A stretch of 64,000 nt of DNA from assembly GCA_900635495.1 (NCBI GenBank), contig LR134136.1:4464001-4528000 (forward strand), read 5' to 3'. Position 1 is the stretch's first letter; each line of letters begins with the position of its first letter. The stretch comes from Atlantibacter hermannii (GTDB lineage: Bacteria > Pseudomonadota > Gammaproteobacteria > Enterobacterales > Enterobacteriaceae). Below are positions 1-7,861 of this stretch, in pieces. The notes under the pieces were generated by a model, which saw nothing but the letters and a program-made list of their open reading frames with translations, was not told the origin of the DNA and ran no database searches. Both the position numbers and the translations under genes were made by a program.

Positions 1-2019
1 GATGAGTCAGTGATGGGTGTGCCCGAAGAAGAGTGGGATGATGGCATTCCTGCTTTAATTAACACGTATCAGTTATCAGGACAACACTATATAACCCGCA
101 GTCAAAGCACTGAGGATGCCGCATTCGCTAATTTAACCAACGGCATTAATATTGGCCGCTGGCGCTTTCGGAATAATTCCACCCTCAGTAAAGACGAGGG
201 CTGGAAGAATATTTCTAATTATGTTGAAACGGCGGTGCACTCATTAAAAGGCGAGCTGACGCTGGGTGATGCCAGTACGCCTGGAGATATCTTTGATAGC
301 CTGCAATTACGCGGCATCCAGCTGTCGTCTGATACCGATATGTTGCCCGATCAAATGGATGGCTTCGCCCCAACGATTCGCGGTATTGCCAAAAGCAATG
401 CCCAGGTTACCGTACGCGACCATGGCAGCATCATTTATCAGCGTTCCGTGCCGCCCGGCCCTTTTGTGATTAACAGTCTTTCTTCTGTATCCGATGGCGG
501 CAAGCTTGACGTAACGATTAAAGAAGCGGATGGCTCAGAAACCCATACGACCGTTGCCTATTCAAGCGTGCCGCAACTGCTGCGGGCCAAGCAAGTGAAA
601 TACAGTCTGGTGATCGGGCATTACATAACCACGGGGTCCAGTGACGGTGAAGATGATCCAAGGCTGGTACAGGCAACGCTCGCATGGGGCCTTCCGTTAA
701 ATACCACGTTGTACGGTGGCGCCCAGTATCACCAACGTTTTAAAGCCGCCAATGTGGGCATTGGTTTCGATTTGAAGCGTTTTGGCGGTATTGCTGTCGA
801 TATGACGAAAAGTGAAAGCCAACACCGCAATCAGAAGATTTCAGACGGGAAGATGGTGCGTATGACCTATCGCAACACGCTGGCTGACGGAGATACCCAA
901 ATCCGGCTGGATAACCGTTATTACTATCACGATTACTACGCCTTCCAGGACTGGGCAGACAGCGGCGCGCAAACGCCGGGGGAACGGAAACGCCGGGAAT
1001 ACAATTTATCGCTGAATCAGAACATCAGCGACGAACACAGCTTATATGCAACGCTGTCACGGACTGAAAACGGGGACCGCAGCGTTTCCCGTTCCTGGCA
1101 ACTGGGATGGAGCGCTTCGTTTCGTTTTTTCAGCCTTTCAATGGCATTCAGTATGTCGCGCGAAAGCGATGCGCCGGAGTGGGATAAACAGCTTTCACTG
1201 ACCCTCTCCGCACCGTTCAGCGAGGCCTATCCTGAACTGCAGCCGACCGCTAACTATACGGCGACCAGCAGCCTGCAGGGGGATATGACTAACCAGCTCG
1301 GTCTGTCAGGCCGTTTTGGCGACAACGAGGATCTCAACTGGAACGCGCAGTTTACTGAAGCGTCACAACATAAGCAGAGCGATACCCAGACTGCGTCAAT
1401 GGGCGTGGATTATCAGGGCCGTTACGGCGATGCCAGCGTGACTTACAACGCTGACAGAAATAATTATCTGTCCTGGAATGCCTCCGGCAGCGTGATTGCG
1501 CATCGTCATGGTATTACCGCCGGGCGTTATACCAATAACAGCATGGCGTTAATCGCAGCCCCAGGCGCGGCCGATCTGCCGCTCAACAGCGGCCAGCACG
1601 TCATGACTGACAGCCGAGGTTACGCGCTGATGCCGGATGTTCAGGCTTACCGCCGCAACCAGCTGGAAATTGACACACACAACGCGGATAAGACGCTCGA
1701 TTTCGTGAGTACCTCTGCGGAAGTGGTTCCCACAAAAGATGCCGTCGTGCTGGCTGAATTTAAACCGATCTCCGGGCGTAAGGCGGTGGCGACGGTAGCG
1801 TATAACGGAAAGAATCCGCCTTTTGGCGCGCGCGTGAAAATCGAAGGGCAGGATGATGCCTTTTATCTGGGTGATGGCGGCCAGGTGTACCTGAATGCCG
1901 CGCCGGATAGCGGCGTACTGGTTATTTCCTGGGGCGATCATCAAAGCTGTAAGGCGCCATTTACCTTACCGCCTAAAGGCAAAGCACCGATTGTGCTGGT
2001 GACGACGGAGTGTCACTGA
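1..2019 (+). CDS. Fimbrial outer-membrane usher protein, 5' end cut by the window
   Basis: Usher of a chaperone-usher fimbrial system: it forms the outer-membrane pore through which chaperone-bound subunits are assembled. The reading frame is open to base 1 (codons for D-E-S precede the first in-window ATG), so the N-terminal chaperone-binding domain and part of the barrel lie outside. Visible are the plug-domain signature (RDHGSIIYQ, then PPGPFVI around residues 135-155), a long run of alternating barrel strands rich in aromatic residues, and the C-terminal domains, ending in a Cys-containing SCKAPFTLP motif and a terminal Cys as in FimD-type ushers. Its stop overlaps the next start by one base (TGATG), so the adhesin is translationally coupled. 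No periplasmic chaperone gene is in the window; it should lie upstream. The exact fimbrial type is not recognised. Confidence 0.9.
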   Translation, partial: DESVMGVPEEEWDDGIPALINTYQLSGQHYITRSQSTEDAAFANLTNGINIGRWRFRNNSTLSKDEGWKNISNYVETAVHSLKGELTLGDASTPGDIFDSLQLRGIQLSSDTDMLPDQMDGFAPTIRGIAKSNAQVTVRDHGSIIYQRSVPPGPFVINSLSSVSDGGKLDVTIKEADGSETHTTVAYSSVPQLLRAKQVKYSLVIGHYITTGSSDGEDDPRLVQATLAWGLPLNTTLYGGAQYHQRFKAANVGIGFDLKRFGGIAVDMTKSESQHRNQKISDGKMVRMTYRNTLADGDTQIRLDNRYYYHDYYAFQDWADSGAQTPGERKRREYNLSLNQNISDEHSLYATLSRTENGDRSVSRSWQLGWSASFRFFSLSMAFSMSRESDAPEWDKQLSLTLSAPFSEAYPELQPTANYTATSSLQGDMTNQLGLSGRFGDNEDLNWNAQFTEASQHKQSDTQTASMGVDYQGRYGDASVTYNADRNNYLSWNASGSVIAHRHGITAGRYTNNSMALIAAPGAADLPLNSGQHVMTDSRGYALMPDVQAYRRNQLEIDTHNADKTLDFVSTSAEVVPTKDAVVLAEFKPISGRKAVATVAYNGKNPPFGARVKIEGQDDAFYLGDGGQVYLNAAPDSGVLVISWGDHQSCKAPFTLPPKGKAPIVLVTTECH

Positions 2020-3005
2020 TGAAACGCAGCGCACGTCACTGTCTTTCCGCCGTCGTTGCAGCGGCCCTGATGGCCGGGATGACGCATACCGCCCGAGCGG
2101 ATGAGTGCAAACTGAATACCGCAGGCGATCGCGTGAATCTGAACGTGCCGGTTGCAGTGCAGTTGCCGCTGAATACCAGCAGTGCGGCCAGCGGTACGGT
2201 GTTATATAAAAAAGAGGCGCCGCTCTCTTTGCTTTCGGGCGTGCACAGAAATATCAACCTGCAGTGCCTTGAAGCAATACGTAAAAGACTGGTTGGCCGT
2301 ATCCCGGGCACGCAGAGTGGAAAGAATATCTATGCCACCACCGTCAACGGTTTAGGGGTCAGAATAACGGCCATTTATGCTAAACCTGGCGGCGGAAAAA
2401 AAGAGTGGGTGTTCCCGTTTAACGCGTCAGGTATCGACCTCAGTGATAAAACGGTCAGCACCGATGATATCTCTCTGAGGCTGGAGATTATTAAAACCGG
2501 CGCGGTTACGCCTTCAGGCAATATGGATTTCCGCATCCCATCGTTGCTGACGCTGGCGGACAATTCGCTGGTTGTCAGCCTGACGATGAGAATTATTGCC
2601 GCACGGGCCCATTGCGCCATTCAAATTGCCAGTCCGCAGATTACGTTGCCGCCTATCGATGCCGGTAAACTGGCGCAAAGCGGCAAAGAGACGACCTATC
2701 CGGTTAACGTCAATTTGAATTGTATTAATACACAAAAGGCGAGTATTAACTTTGAAGGTGTTACGGATGTAACAACTAAAACCATATTTAAAAATGTTGC
2801 AGAAGAGAATGCGGCACAGGGTGTTGGAATAGAGATGCTTTATAACGGTAGCGTAATGGCACCTGATGAAGCGGTAAATATTCTGTTACCTGCACAGCAG
2901 AATACTTTCCCTTTACCGCTGTCATTACGCTATGCAAAAACTCAAGCCAAAATTACTGGCGGCCAGGTTAAAACGCAAATAACAATGCGTATTAATTATT
3001 TATAA
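2019..3005 (+). CDS. Two-domain fimbrial tip adhesin-like protein
   Basis: A 328-residue secreted protein directly coupled to the usher gene. The start is the ATG inside the usher stop (TGATG); an upstream GTG in the same frame is less likely. Residues 1-30 are a signal peptide ending TARADEC. The first half (about 30-195) would be the receptor-binding domain. The second half, from HCAIQIASPQ onward, looks like a pilin domain, with a Cys pair (HCAIQ ... LNCIN), the VGIEMLYNG segment typical of FimA/FimH pilin folds, and a C-terminal alternating strand ending INYL. This size and order fit a FimH-like tip adhesin. Binding specificity cannot be told from the sequence. The last 300 bases are AT-richer than the first part. 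Confidence 0.75.
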   Translation: MKRSARHCLSAVVAAALMAGMTHTARADECKLNTAGDRVNLNVPVAVQLPLNTSSAASGTVLYKKEAPLSLLSGVHRNINLQCLEAIRKRLVGRIPGTQSGKNIYATTVNGLGVRITAIYAKPGGGKKEWVFPFNASGIDLSDKTVSTDDISLRLEIIKTGAVTPSGNMDFRIPSLLTLADNSLVVSLTMRIIAARAHCAIQIASPQITLPPIDAGKLAQSGKETTYPVNVNLNCINTQKASINFEGVTDVTTKTIFKNVAEENAAQGVGIEMLYNGSVMAPDEAVNILLPAQQNTFPLPLSLRYAKTQAKITGGQVKTQITMRINYL

Positions 3006-3015
3006 AAAGAAATAC

Positions 3016-3062
3016 GGAAGCAGCATTTTCTCAGCTGAGTGAATATGCTTCGCTTATTTTTT
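3016..3062 (+). terminator. Imperfect hairpin plus T-run between adhesin and first pilin gene
   Basis: A long imperfect inverted repeat with outer arms GAAGC/GCTTC (3017-3021 and 3047-3051) closes around a central CTCAGCTGAG palindrome and is followed by a T-rich run at 3055-3062. It could attenuate read-through from the usher-adhesin message, leaving the pilin genes to a separate promoter or partial read-through. Confidence 0.45.
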
Positions 3063-3093
3063 ACATTTATGGAAATATAAAAGGATATTTATT

Positions 3094-3624
3094 ATGAAAA
3101 AGACACTGATTGGTTTTGCTGTTTCCGCTCTTTTTGCAATGGGCTCCGCACAGGCTGCTGGTAACGACACATCCGCTACGCTGAATATTACCGGCACCGT
3201 TACTGCGCCGTCAGCGTCTTGCGCTGTTCAGCTGGGCGCAACTACTGTGAATCTGGAAGACGATATCACTAACCTGGTGAACCAGAATCAAACCGCGACC
3301 CATGCTAATGAAGTTGCCGTTAGCGTCGTTGGTGAAGGCTGTGCAAACCTGGTTGAAGAAAACCACATCGCTTATAAATTTGTTGGTGCGACTGATAATG
3401 CTGCCGGTACCGCACTGGCAAACAGCGATGTCACCGCTGGTGCAGCCACTGGCGTGGGTATTGGTATTTTTGATGAAGCTAACGCACCGGTGAAAATCAA
3501 CAGCGATACTCTGCTGGCTTCCCAGGCAGACAAATTCAAACTGCAGATGGTTAAACTGGACGGACAAACGCCTGTCGCGGGTAGCGTGCTCGGCTCTCTG
3601 ACTGTGCAGATCGAACGCATGTAA
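3094..3624 (+). CDS. Fimbrial major-subunit-like pilin 1 (FimA-type fold)
   Basis: A 176-residue pilin, first of seven paralogous small subunits. Signal peptide MKKTLIGFAVSALFAMGSAQA, then an N-terminal donor strand (SATLNITGTV), a conserved Cys pair (SCAVQL near residue 43 and EGCANL near 88), the shared core GTALANSDVTAGAATGVGIG and a C-terminal strand SLTVQIERM. The ribosome site AAGGA lies about 10 bases before the ATG. It is followed at once by the strongest terminator in the cluster, which together with its codon regularity makes it the best candidate for the highly expressed shaft subunit. That role is inferred from position only. Confidence 0.85.
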   Translation: MKKTLIGFAVSALFAMGSAQAAGNDTSATLNITGTVTAPSASCAVQLGATTVNLEDDITNLVNQNQTATHANEVAVSVVGEGCANLVEENHIAYKFVGATDNAAGTALANSDVTAGAATGVGIGIFDEANAPVKINSDTLLASQADKFKLQMVKLDGQTPVAGSVLGSLTVQIERM

Positions 3625-3630
3625 TTCCGA

Positions 3631-3656
3631 AGCCCATCACAGGATGGGCTTTTTAT
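3631..3656 (+). terminator. Rho-independent terminator after pilin 1
   Basis: Perfect 8-bp stem AGCCCATC/GATGGGCT with a 4-base loop, followed by TTTTTAT. It lies seven bases after the pilin 1 stop. Confidence 0.85.
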
Positions 3657-3763
3657 TCATTGAATTGAAATAACGGTGGCTGCAATTGCAGGCATCGTTA
3701 TTCGGTTATTCAACACCAGGATTTATTGCTGGTATTGAGATAAATAATCCATAAGGACATGCA

Positions 3764-4342
3764 ATGAAAAAAGCGTTATTTTGCGTCGCAGCGTCGACCT
3801 TTTTAATGCTGGGTGCGGCACACGCCTCTACTGACTCTAACGATATTAGTGCGAACCTGACCGTGAAAGGCAATCTTCATGAGACCCCGCAAATCGCTGG
3901 TTGTACGATCACGCTTGATAAAGGAAGCGTCGCCTTAAACAGCAACCTGGCGGATATGCCGTCGCAGGGTGATAAAGCCGTGAATGCATCATCCGTTAAT
4001 CTGGTGATCAGATCGCTTGCACCGACGGTGGCACCTTATGATGCCTGCACACAGGAGCTTACTGACGGTCACATTGCGTTTAAAGTCACCGGCGTCGGTG
4101 ACAGCGTGGAAAATACCGTCCTCGCTAACACACAAGTGACCGGCGGTGCACAAGGCGTAGGCGTCGGTATTTACGATACCGAAGGCGAGTCCGTTCCGTT
4201 AAATAGCGTTGTGAATCTTCTCGATTCGGGCGGTGAAGCCGGTATTGGCGAAATCAGCGTAGGCCTGGTAAAGCTGAAAAATCAGACACCAACCGCTGGT
4301 CTGGTCGCCGCCGCGCTCACGATTGAAGTCGCTCATATTTAA
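3764..4342 (+). CDS. Fimbrial pilin 2 (FimA-type paralogue)
   Basis: A 192-residue paralogue of the preceding pilin. Signal peptide MKKALFCVAASTFLMLGAAHA, donor strand ISANLTVKGNL, Cys pair (AGCTITL and DACTQEL), the family core VENTVLANTQVTGGAQGVGVG, and C-terminal strand LTIEVAHI. It resembles pilins 3 and 4 most closely: all share GDSVENTVLANT or a near form. An AAGGA ribosome site sits before the ATG. It lies between the pilin 1 terminator and pilin 3, 72 bases upstream of the latter. Expected to be a polymerised or minor structural subunit exported through the usher at the left edge. Confidence 0.82.
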   Translation: MKKALFCVAASTFLMLGAAHASTDSNDISANLTVKGNLHETPQIAGCTITLDKGSVALNSNLADMPSQGDKAVNASSVNLVIRSLAPTVAPYDACTQELTDGHIAFKVTGVGDSVENTVLANTQVTGGAQGVGVGIYDTEGESVPLNSVVNLLDSGGEAGIGEISVGLVKLKNQTPTAGLVAAALTIEVAHI

Positions 4343-4414
4343 TAATAAATCCTCAGCGTTATTAAGCATCACAGTTACAGGCATCAACGCTTAATAAATT
4401 AAAAGGAATATACA

Positions 4415-4981
4415 ATGAAGAAAATTATTGGCAGCCTGGCTGCCGCTATCTCGTTAGTTTCAGGAATGGCCTGCGCTGACACACAGCCAGCTGACACAGG
4501 TGCAATAATGCAAGTTCACGGGCTGCTCTCCGCTCAGCCTGCAAAAATGAATTGCAATATTTCATTATCAGAAAGCAGTGTCGCCCTTACCGCCGATAAA
4601 AATATCCCGCAGCAAGGCGATAAACTCGCTACGCAGCAAATTAAACAGGTTGGTGTGATTGTCTCTGCACAACCAGGCGATCAATGCTCGCAACGCCTCG
4701 CACAGGACCAGCTCGCCCTGAGATTAACCGGTATTGGTGACAGTGTAGAAAATACCGTTCTTGCCAATACATTAGCCAATGGTGCCGTTAACGTTGGTGT
4801 CGGTATTTATTCGCCGCAAGGGGAACCTATTCCTCTGAATAGTTCGATTCCCGTCCAGGCGACTAATCAGGGCACGATGGGCAGTGCCGGAATCGGCCTG
4901 GCGTTAGTGAAGTTGAAAAACAAATCGACGAACGGGGGCCAGGTTCAGAGCCAACTCACGATTGAAGCCATTCGTTTGTAA
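4415..4981 (+). CDS. Fimbrial pilin 3 (FimA-type paralogue)
   Basis: A 188-residue secreted pilin. Signal peptide MKKIIGSLAAAISLVSGMACA, Cys pair (MNCNISL and DQCSQRL), core GDSVENTVLANTLANGAVNVGVGIY, conserved VKLKN stretch and C-terminal strand LTIEAIRL. The shared GDSVENTVLANT segment with pilin 2 points to recent duplication. An AAAAGGAA ribosome site lies before the ATG. The gene ends 17 bases before a hairpin terminator. Confidence 0.82.
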   Translation: MKKIIGSLAAAISLVSGMACADTQPADTGAIMQVHGLLSAQPAKMNCNISLSESSVALTADKNIPQQGDKLATQQIKQVGVIVSAQPGDQCSQRLAQDQLALRLTGIGDSVENTVLANTLANGAVNVGVGIYSPQGEPIPLNSSIPVQATNQGTMGSAGIGLALVKLKNKSTNGGQVQSQLTIEAIRL

Positions 4982-4997
4982 TCTCCATCCCCATAAG

Positions 4998-5020
4998 GCG
5001 CTCTTTCAGGGCGCTTTTTT
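4998..5020 (+). terminator. Rho-independent terminator after pilin 3
   Basis: Stem GCGCTCT/AGGGCGC (one G-T pair), loop TTC, then six Ts. It ends 20 bases before the next pilin start, so it probably reduces rather than abolishes downstream transcription. Confidence 0.75.
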
Positions 5021-5040
5021 ACACATAAGAGGTCACTACT

Positions 5041-5619
5041 ATGAAACGAGTTATATCTGGCATTGCAATGACAACCTGTATGTTTCTGAGTGCAGCACAC
5101 GCCACGCCTTTAGTATCTGACAGCAGCAGTTCACTCACGGTACAGGGAAGTTTAAAAGACAACGCAGGTGCATCGGGATGCGCGGTATCCCTGTCGAGAA
5201 ACAGCGTGGAAGATATAAAACGTGCTGATGATATTCCGGTCCAGGGCGAAGATGCCCGGATAATTACCAGCGTAAAATTATCTGTAAATCCTATTAACCC
5301 GAGTTTATCCCCTATTGATTCCTGTTCCCGTGAAATTATAGACGGCAAGGTGGGGCTCAAGCTTACCGGGCCTGCGGATACCGTAGAAGGCACTGCGCTG
5401 GCTAATACATTAACCGGTGACAATGCGGCAAGCGGTGTTGGCTTTGGAATATTTACGCTTCAGGGGAAATCTATTCCATTGAACAGCGTGGTTAACATAG
5501 CCACCGACGTTAATAGCGGAGCCGCTGTTATTGGTGTTGCCATGGTTAAGCTGAAAGGCCAAACCGTCACTGAAGGTAACGCACAGAGTAATTTAACGGT
5601 AGAAGTCGCCCATTTGTAA
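5041..5619 (+). CDS. Fimbrial pilin 4 (FimA-type paralogue)
   Basis: A 192-residue pilin with signal peptide MKRVISGIAMTTCMFLSAAHA, donor strand SSLTVQGSL, Cys pair (SGCAVSL and DSCSREI), core DTVEGTALANTLTGDNAASGVGFGIF and C-terminal strand LTVEVAHL. The ribosome site is AAGAGG, overlapping the end of the upstream terminator region. The VKLKGQT segment is shared with pilins 1, 2 and 5. Presumably a structural subunit of the same organelle. Confidence 0.82.
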   Translation: MKRVISGIAMTTCMFLSAAHATPLVSDSSSSLTVQGSLKDNAGASGCAVSLSRNSVEDIKRADDIPVQGEDARIITSVKLSVNPINPSLSPIDSCSREIIDGKVGLKLTGPADTVEGTALANTLTGDNAASGVGFGIFTLQGKSIPLNSVVNIATDVNSGAAVIGVAMVKLKGQTVTEGNAQSNLTVEVAHL

Positions 5620-5675
5620 TTCCTTACATTAATTTAAATTTATTCAGCACAAGATATATGAAGTCAGGAAGGTGT

Positions 5676-6242
5676 ATGAAAAATAAATTAATTACAACGC
5701 TTTGTTATGGAATATTTGCAGCAGCATTTACCCATAGCGCACTGGCGGCAACCGATATATCAGCGAATTTACACATTAGCGGTTCGGTTACCGATTCACA
5801 AAACGAAGGCTGCCACGTCGATTTTGGGGACGTCACCAGCGTCACCCTTGATGGGCGTACTGACAAATTAGTGCCGGAAGATGTTTATAACAGCGCCCAG
5901 GCGCATCCGGTATTAATTCATGTTCAGGGCGACAGCACGACGGGCGAATGCGCTAAACGCATTCAGGAAAGTAAAATCGCGTTGAAGTTCACCGGCATGC
6001 CTGATTCCGGAAATGGCCAGACGCTCGGTAATACGCTTACTGACGATGATGCCGCCCGGGGTATTGGGGTAGAACTTTTCCATAACAATAAAGTGGTGCC
6101 GGTTAACAGCCAGCTTCCGCTGAGCAGTACCGGCAGCACCGGTAATATGGAAATCGATCTGCAACTGGTGAAGCTGGATGGACAAACAACGGCAGGCGGT
6201 AAAATACAAAATAGCCTCACCTTAGAGGTCGCTCAGCTATAA
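5676..6242 (+). CDS. Fimbrial pilin 5 (FimA-type paralogue)
   Basis: A 188-residue pilin. I chose the ATG at 5676 (MKNKLITTLCYG) because AGGAAGG precedes it; an in-frame ATG at 5658 would put six extra residues before the signal peptide. Signal peptide ends SALAA. Donor strand ANLHISGSV, Cys pair (EGCHVDF and GECAKRI), core DSGNGQTLGNTLTDDDAARGIGVELF, C-terminal strand LTLEVAQL. It is somewhat more divergent than pilins 2-4. The region after it carries a remnant of another copy. Confidence 0.82.
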   Translation: MKNKLITTLCYGIFAAAFTHSALAATDISANLHISGSVTDSQNEGCHVDFGDVTSVTLDGRTDKLVPEDVYNSAQAHPVLIHVQGDSTTGECAKRIQESKIALKFTGMPDSGNGQTLGNTLTDDDAARGIGVELFHNNKVVPVNSQLPLSSTGSTGNMEIDLQLVKLDGQTTAGGKIQNSLTLEVAQL

Positions 6243-6317
6243 CCCAGGCGTGCTTAACCGGCGCTTATTTATTACTGAAAAGAGTGCTTTTTAATGTATC
6301 GCTCCTGAGGAGGAAAC

Positions 6318-6410
6318 ATGAAAAAGAGCATGAAGTACATTGCCTGTTGCGGTTCAGTTACGCCTGGCAATATTCAAAGCAGTCTTTGTGTTGAAATCAT
6401 TAATGTTTGA
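6318..6410 (+). pseudogene. Remnant of an eighth pilin gene (N- and C-terminal ends fused)
   Basis: A 30-codon reading frame behind a strong ribosome site (GAGGAGG). It begins like the pilin signal peptides (MKKSMKYIACCG) and then jumps to TPGNIQSSLCVEIINV, which closely matches pilin C-termini such as TTGKIQSSVTIEVVHM in pilin 6. This is what an in-frame internal deletion of a pilin gene would leave. The central Cys-bearing core and donor strand are gone, so the product cannot fold as a pilin. The 217 bases between pilins 5 and 6 hold nothing else that I recognise. Confidence 0.6.
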
Positions 6411-6459
6411 AACGGACTGCGCCATTGCAATCGACATATATTTATACGAGTAGACAGAC

Positions 6460-7029
6460 ATGTTAAACAAACGGCTTTTTGCTGTAAGCGCTTGCGCGCT
6501 TTTTCTGACGTGCGCGGCTCACGCGGCAACGTCAAATGACTCTTCGGCAACATTGTCTGTTAAAGGACAGTTGATGACGCCTGAAGTCTATAACAGCTGT
6601 GTTGTTTCACTGCCAACCGCCAGTGCTGTTGATCTGAATGCGGATGGTGGAAGTCTTGCCGGTCAGGGAGATAACGCCACCAACGCAGCGCCGGTCACCA
6701 TTTCGGTAGACGGCAAGGCGAACGCCAATCAGTGTGAGCAGCAAATGGATCAAGGCCGCCTGGCTATCAAATTTGTGGGTATCCCGGACAGTACAGACGG
6801 TACTGTGCTGGCGAATAACTACAAAGGCGAAGACGCGGCAACCGGCGTTGGCGTCGGCATTTTCGATCAGAATGGCAAACCGCTCAGTCTGGCCGATCTG
6901 CTGCCGCTGGACGCCGGGGAAGACAGCGCCTCAATCACGATTGGCCTCCAGCCCGTCGAGCTGAAGGGGCAAACCGCGACGACCGGTAAGATCCAGAGCA
7001 GCGTCACTATCGAAGTTGTACATATGTAA
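6460..7029 (+). CDS. Fimbrial pilin 6 (FimA-type paralogue)
   Basis: A 189-residue pilin with signal peptide MLNKRLFAVSACALFLTCAAHA, donor strand SATLSVKGQL, Cys pair (NSCVVSL and NQCEQQM), core DSTDGTVLANNYKGEDAATGVGVGIF and C-terminal strand SVTIEVVHM. The ribosome site is weak, unlike the other copies (only a GAG-type sequence about 12 bases before the ATG). The gene is more GC-rich than the intergenic DNA around it and is followed by a perfect terminator. Presumably a minor subunit. Confidence 0.82.
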   Translation: MLNKRLFAVSACALFLTCAAHAATSNDSSATLSVKGQLMTPEVYNSCVVSLPTASAVDLNADGGSLAGQGDNATNAAPVTISVDGKANANQCEQQMDQGRLAIKFVGIPDSTDGTVLANNYKGEDAATGVGVGIFDQNGKPLSLADLLPLDAGEDSASITIGLQPVELKGQTATTGKIQSSVTIEVVHM

Positions 7030-7036
7030 TCCCTAC

Positions 7037-7061
7037 AGCCCATCGCAAGATGGGCTTTTTT
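7037..7061 (+). terminator. Rho-independent terminator after pilin 6
   Basis: Stem AGCCCATC/GATGGGCT around a GCAA loop, followed by TTTTTT. The stem is identical to the one after pilin 1. Confidence 0.85.
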
Positions 7062-7112
7062 GCAATGGCCCGGCTTTATTTTTTTCTTAATTCAATAACA
7101 TAAGGAAAGATA

Positions 7113-7658
7113 ATGAAACATCTGTTTGTTAAGCCCGGTATGATGGCTTTACTGCTGTCAACATTATCGGGTGCGTCAGCCTGGGCGGCGGACACGTCGG
7201 CGACGCTTAATATCACCGGCCACATCGCCCCCGCCGCAGGGCAGTGCAAACTCTATTTAAGTGAGAACACAATTAGTCTCGATGCCGATCTGGCATTAAT
7301 GGACACGCAGGACACGCAGACTGCGGCTAACCCTCACCGTATCCATCTGCGGGTCGATGGTGATGCCGACTGCGAAAAAGCGAAAAACGACGGCAAAATC
7401 GAATTTCGTTTTTACAGCGATGCCGACACCAGTCGCGGTAACGCCATCAGAAATACCGCCGAGGGCGAAGGCGCAGCGCCAGGCGTGGCGATTGGACTAT
7501 ATGACAACAACGATAAGTTAATGACGGTTAACCAGAGCAGCCTGCCAGCGACGGAACCGCCGCAAACCATCGGTCTGCAAATCGTGAAGTTGATGGACGG
7601 CACACCTGGTGCAGGGTCAGTCCAGGGAACCTTAACCATTGAAATGAATAAAATCTAA
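7113..7658 (+). CDS. Fimbrial pilin 7 (FimA-type paralogue), last of the cluster
   Basis: A 181-residue secreted pilin: signal peptide MKHLFVKPGMMALLLSTLSGASAWA, donor strand SATLNITGHI, Cys pair (GQCKLYL and ADCEKAK), core GNAIRNTAEGEGAAPGVAIGLY, C-terminal strand GTLTIEMNKI. It keeps the family layout but is the most divergent at sequence level. The ribosome site AAGGAA lies before the ATG. It follows a strong terminator, so it needs read-through or its own promoter. It closes the fimbrial cluster before the housekeeping xanP-yicH pair. Confidence 0.82.
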   Translation: MKHLFVKPGMMALLLSTLSGASAWAADTSATLNITGHIAPAAGQCKLYLSENTISLDADLALMDTQDTQTAANPHRIHLRVDGDADCEKAKNDGKIEFRFYSDADTSRGNAIRNTAEGEGAAPGVAIGLYDNNDKLMTVNQSSLPATEPPQTIGLQIVKLMDGTPGAGSVQGTLTIEMNKI

Positions 7659-7664
7659 CTTCGC

Positions 7665-7683
7665 TGCCCACCCACGGTGGGCA
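7665..7683 (+). terminator. Hairpin after the fimbrial cluster
   Basis: Perfect stem TGCCCACC/GGTGGGCA with loop CAC, seven bases after the pilin 7 stop. No T-run follows, so intrinsic termination is uncertain; it may protect the message end. Confidence 0.45.
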
Positions 7684-7794
7684 CGTTGCGAGGGCGCAAT
7701 TCGTTTTCTGACGGCCCTTTTATCACCCACATCTCGTGTTTTCCAGTTAGCCGGCACCGCCTCCTCACCGCTATTAAATAATCACCGCCTGAAT

Positions 7795-7808
7795 AGCAAA
7801 CGTTTGCT
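7795..7808. promoter_or_regulatory. PurR-type operator upstream of xanP
   Basis: Perfect palindrome AGCAAACGTTTGCT, which matches the core of the PurR operator (GCAAACGTTTGC). It lies 54 bases before the xanP start, in a position suited to repress the promoter when purines are plentiful. The rest of the 7684-7861 gap shows no gene. Confidence 0.7.
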
Positions 7809-7861
7809 TTTAGCAACCAGTCAGATAAAATCTCCGCTTTTCCATCAGGGGAATGCTGTCG

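Noticed and set aside
10..20. GTG and ATG at 10-15 as the usher start
   Set aside because: The frame is open to base 1 and the protein lacks the usher N-terminus, so these are internal codons of a truncated gene.
3094..7658. The pilin array as a CRISPR-like or short tandem repeat
   Set aside because: The repeats are gene-length paralogues with diverged DNA, not short direct repeats.
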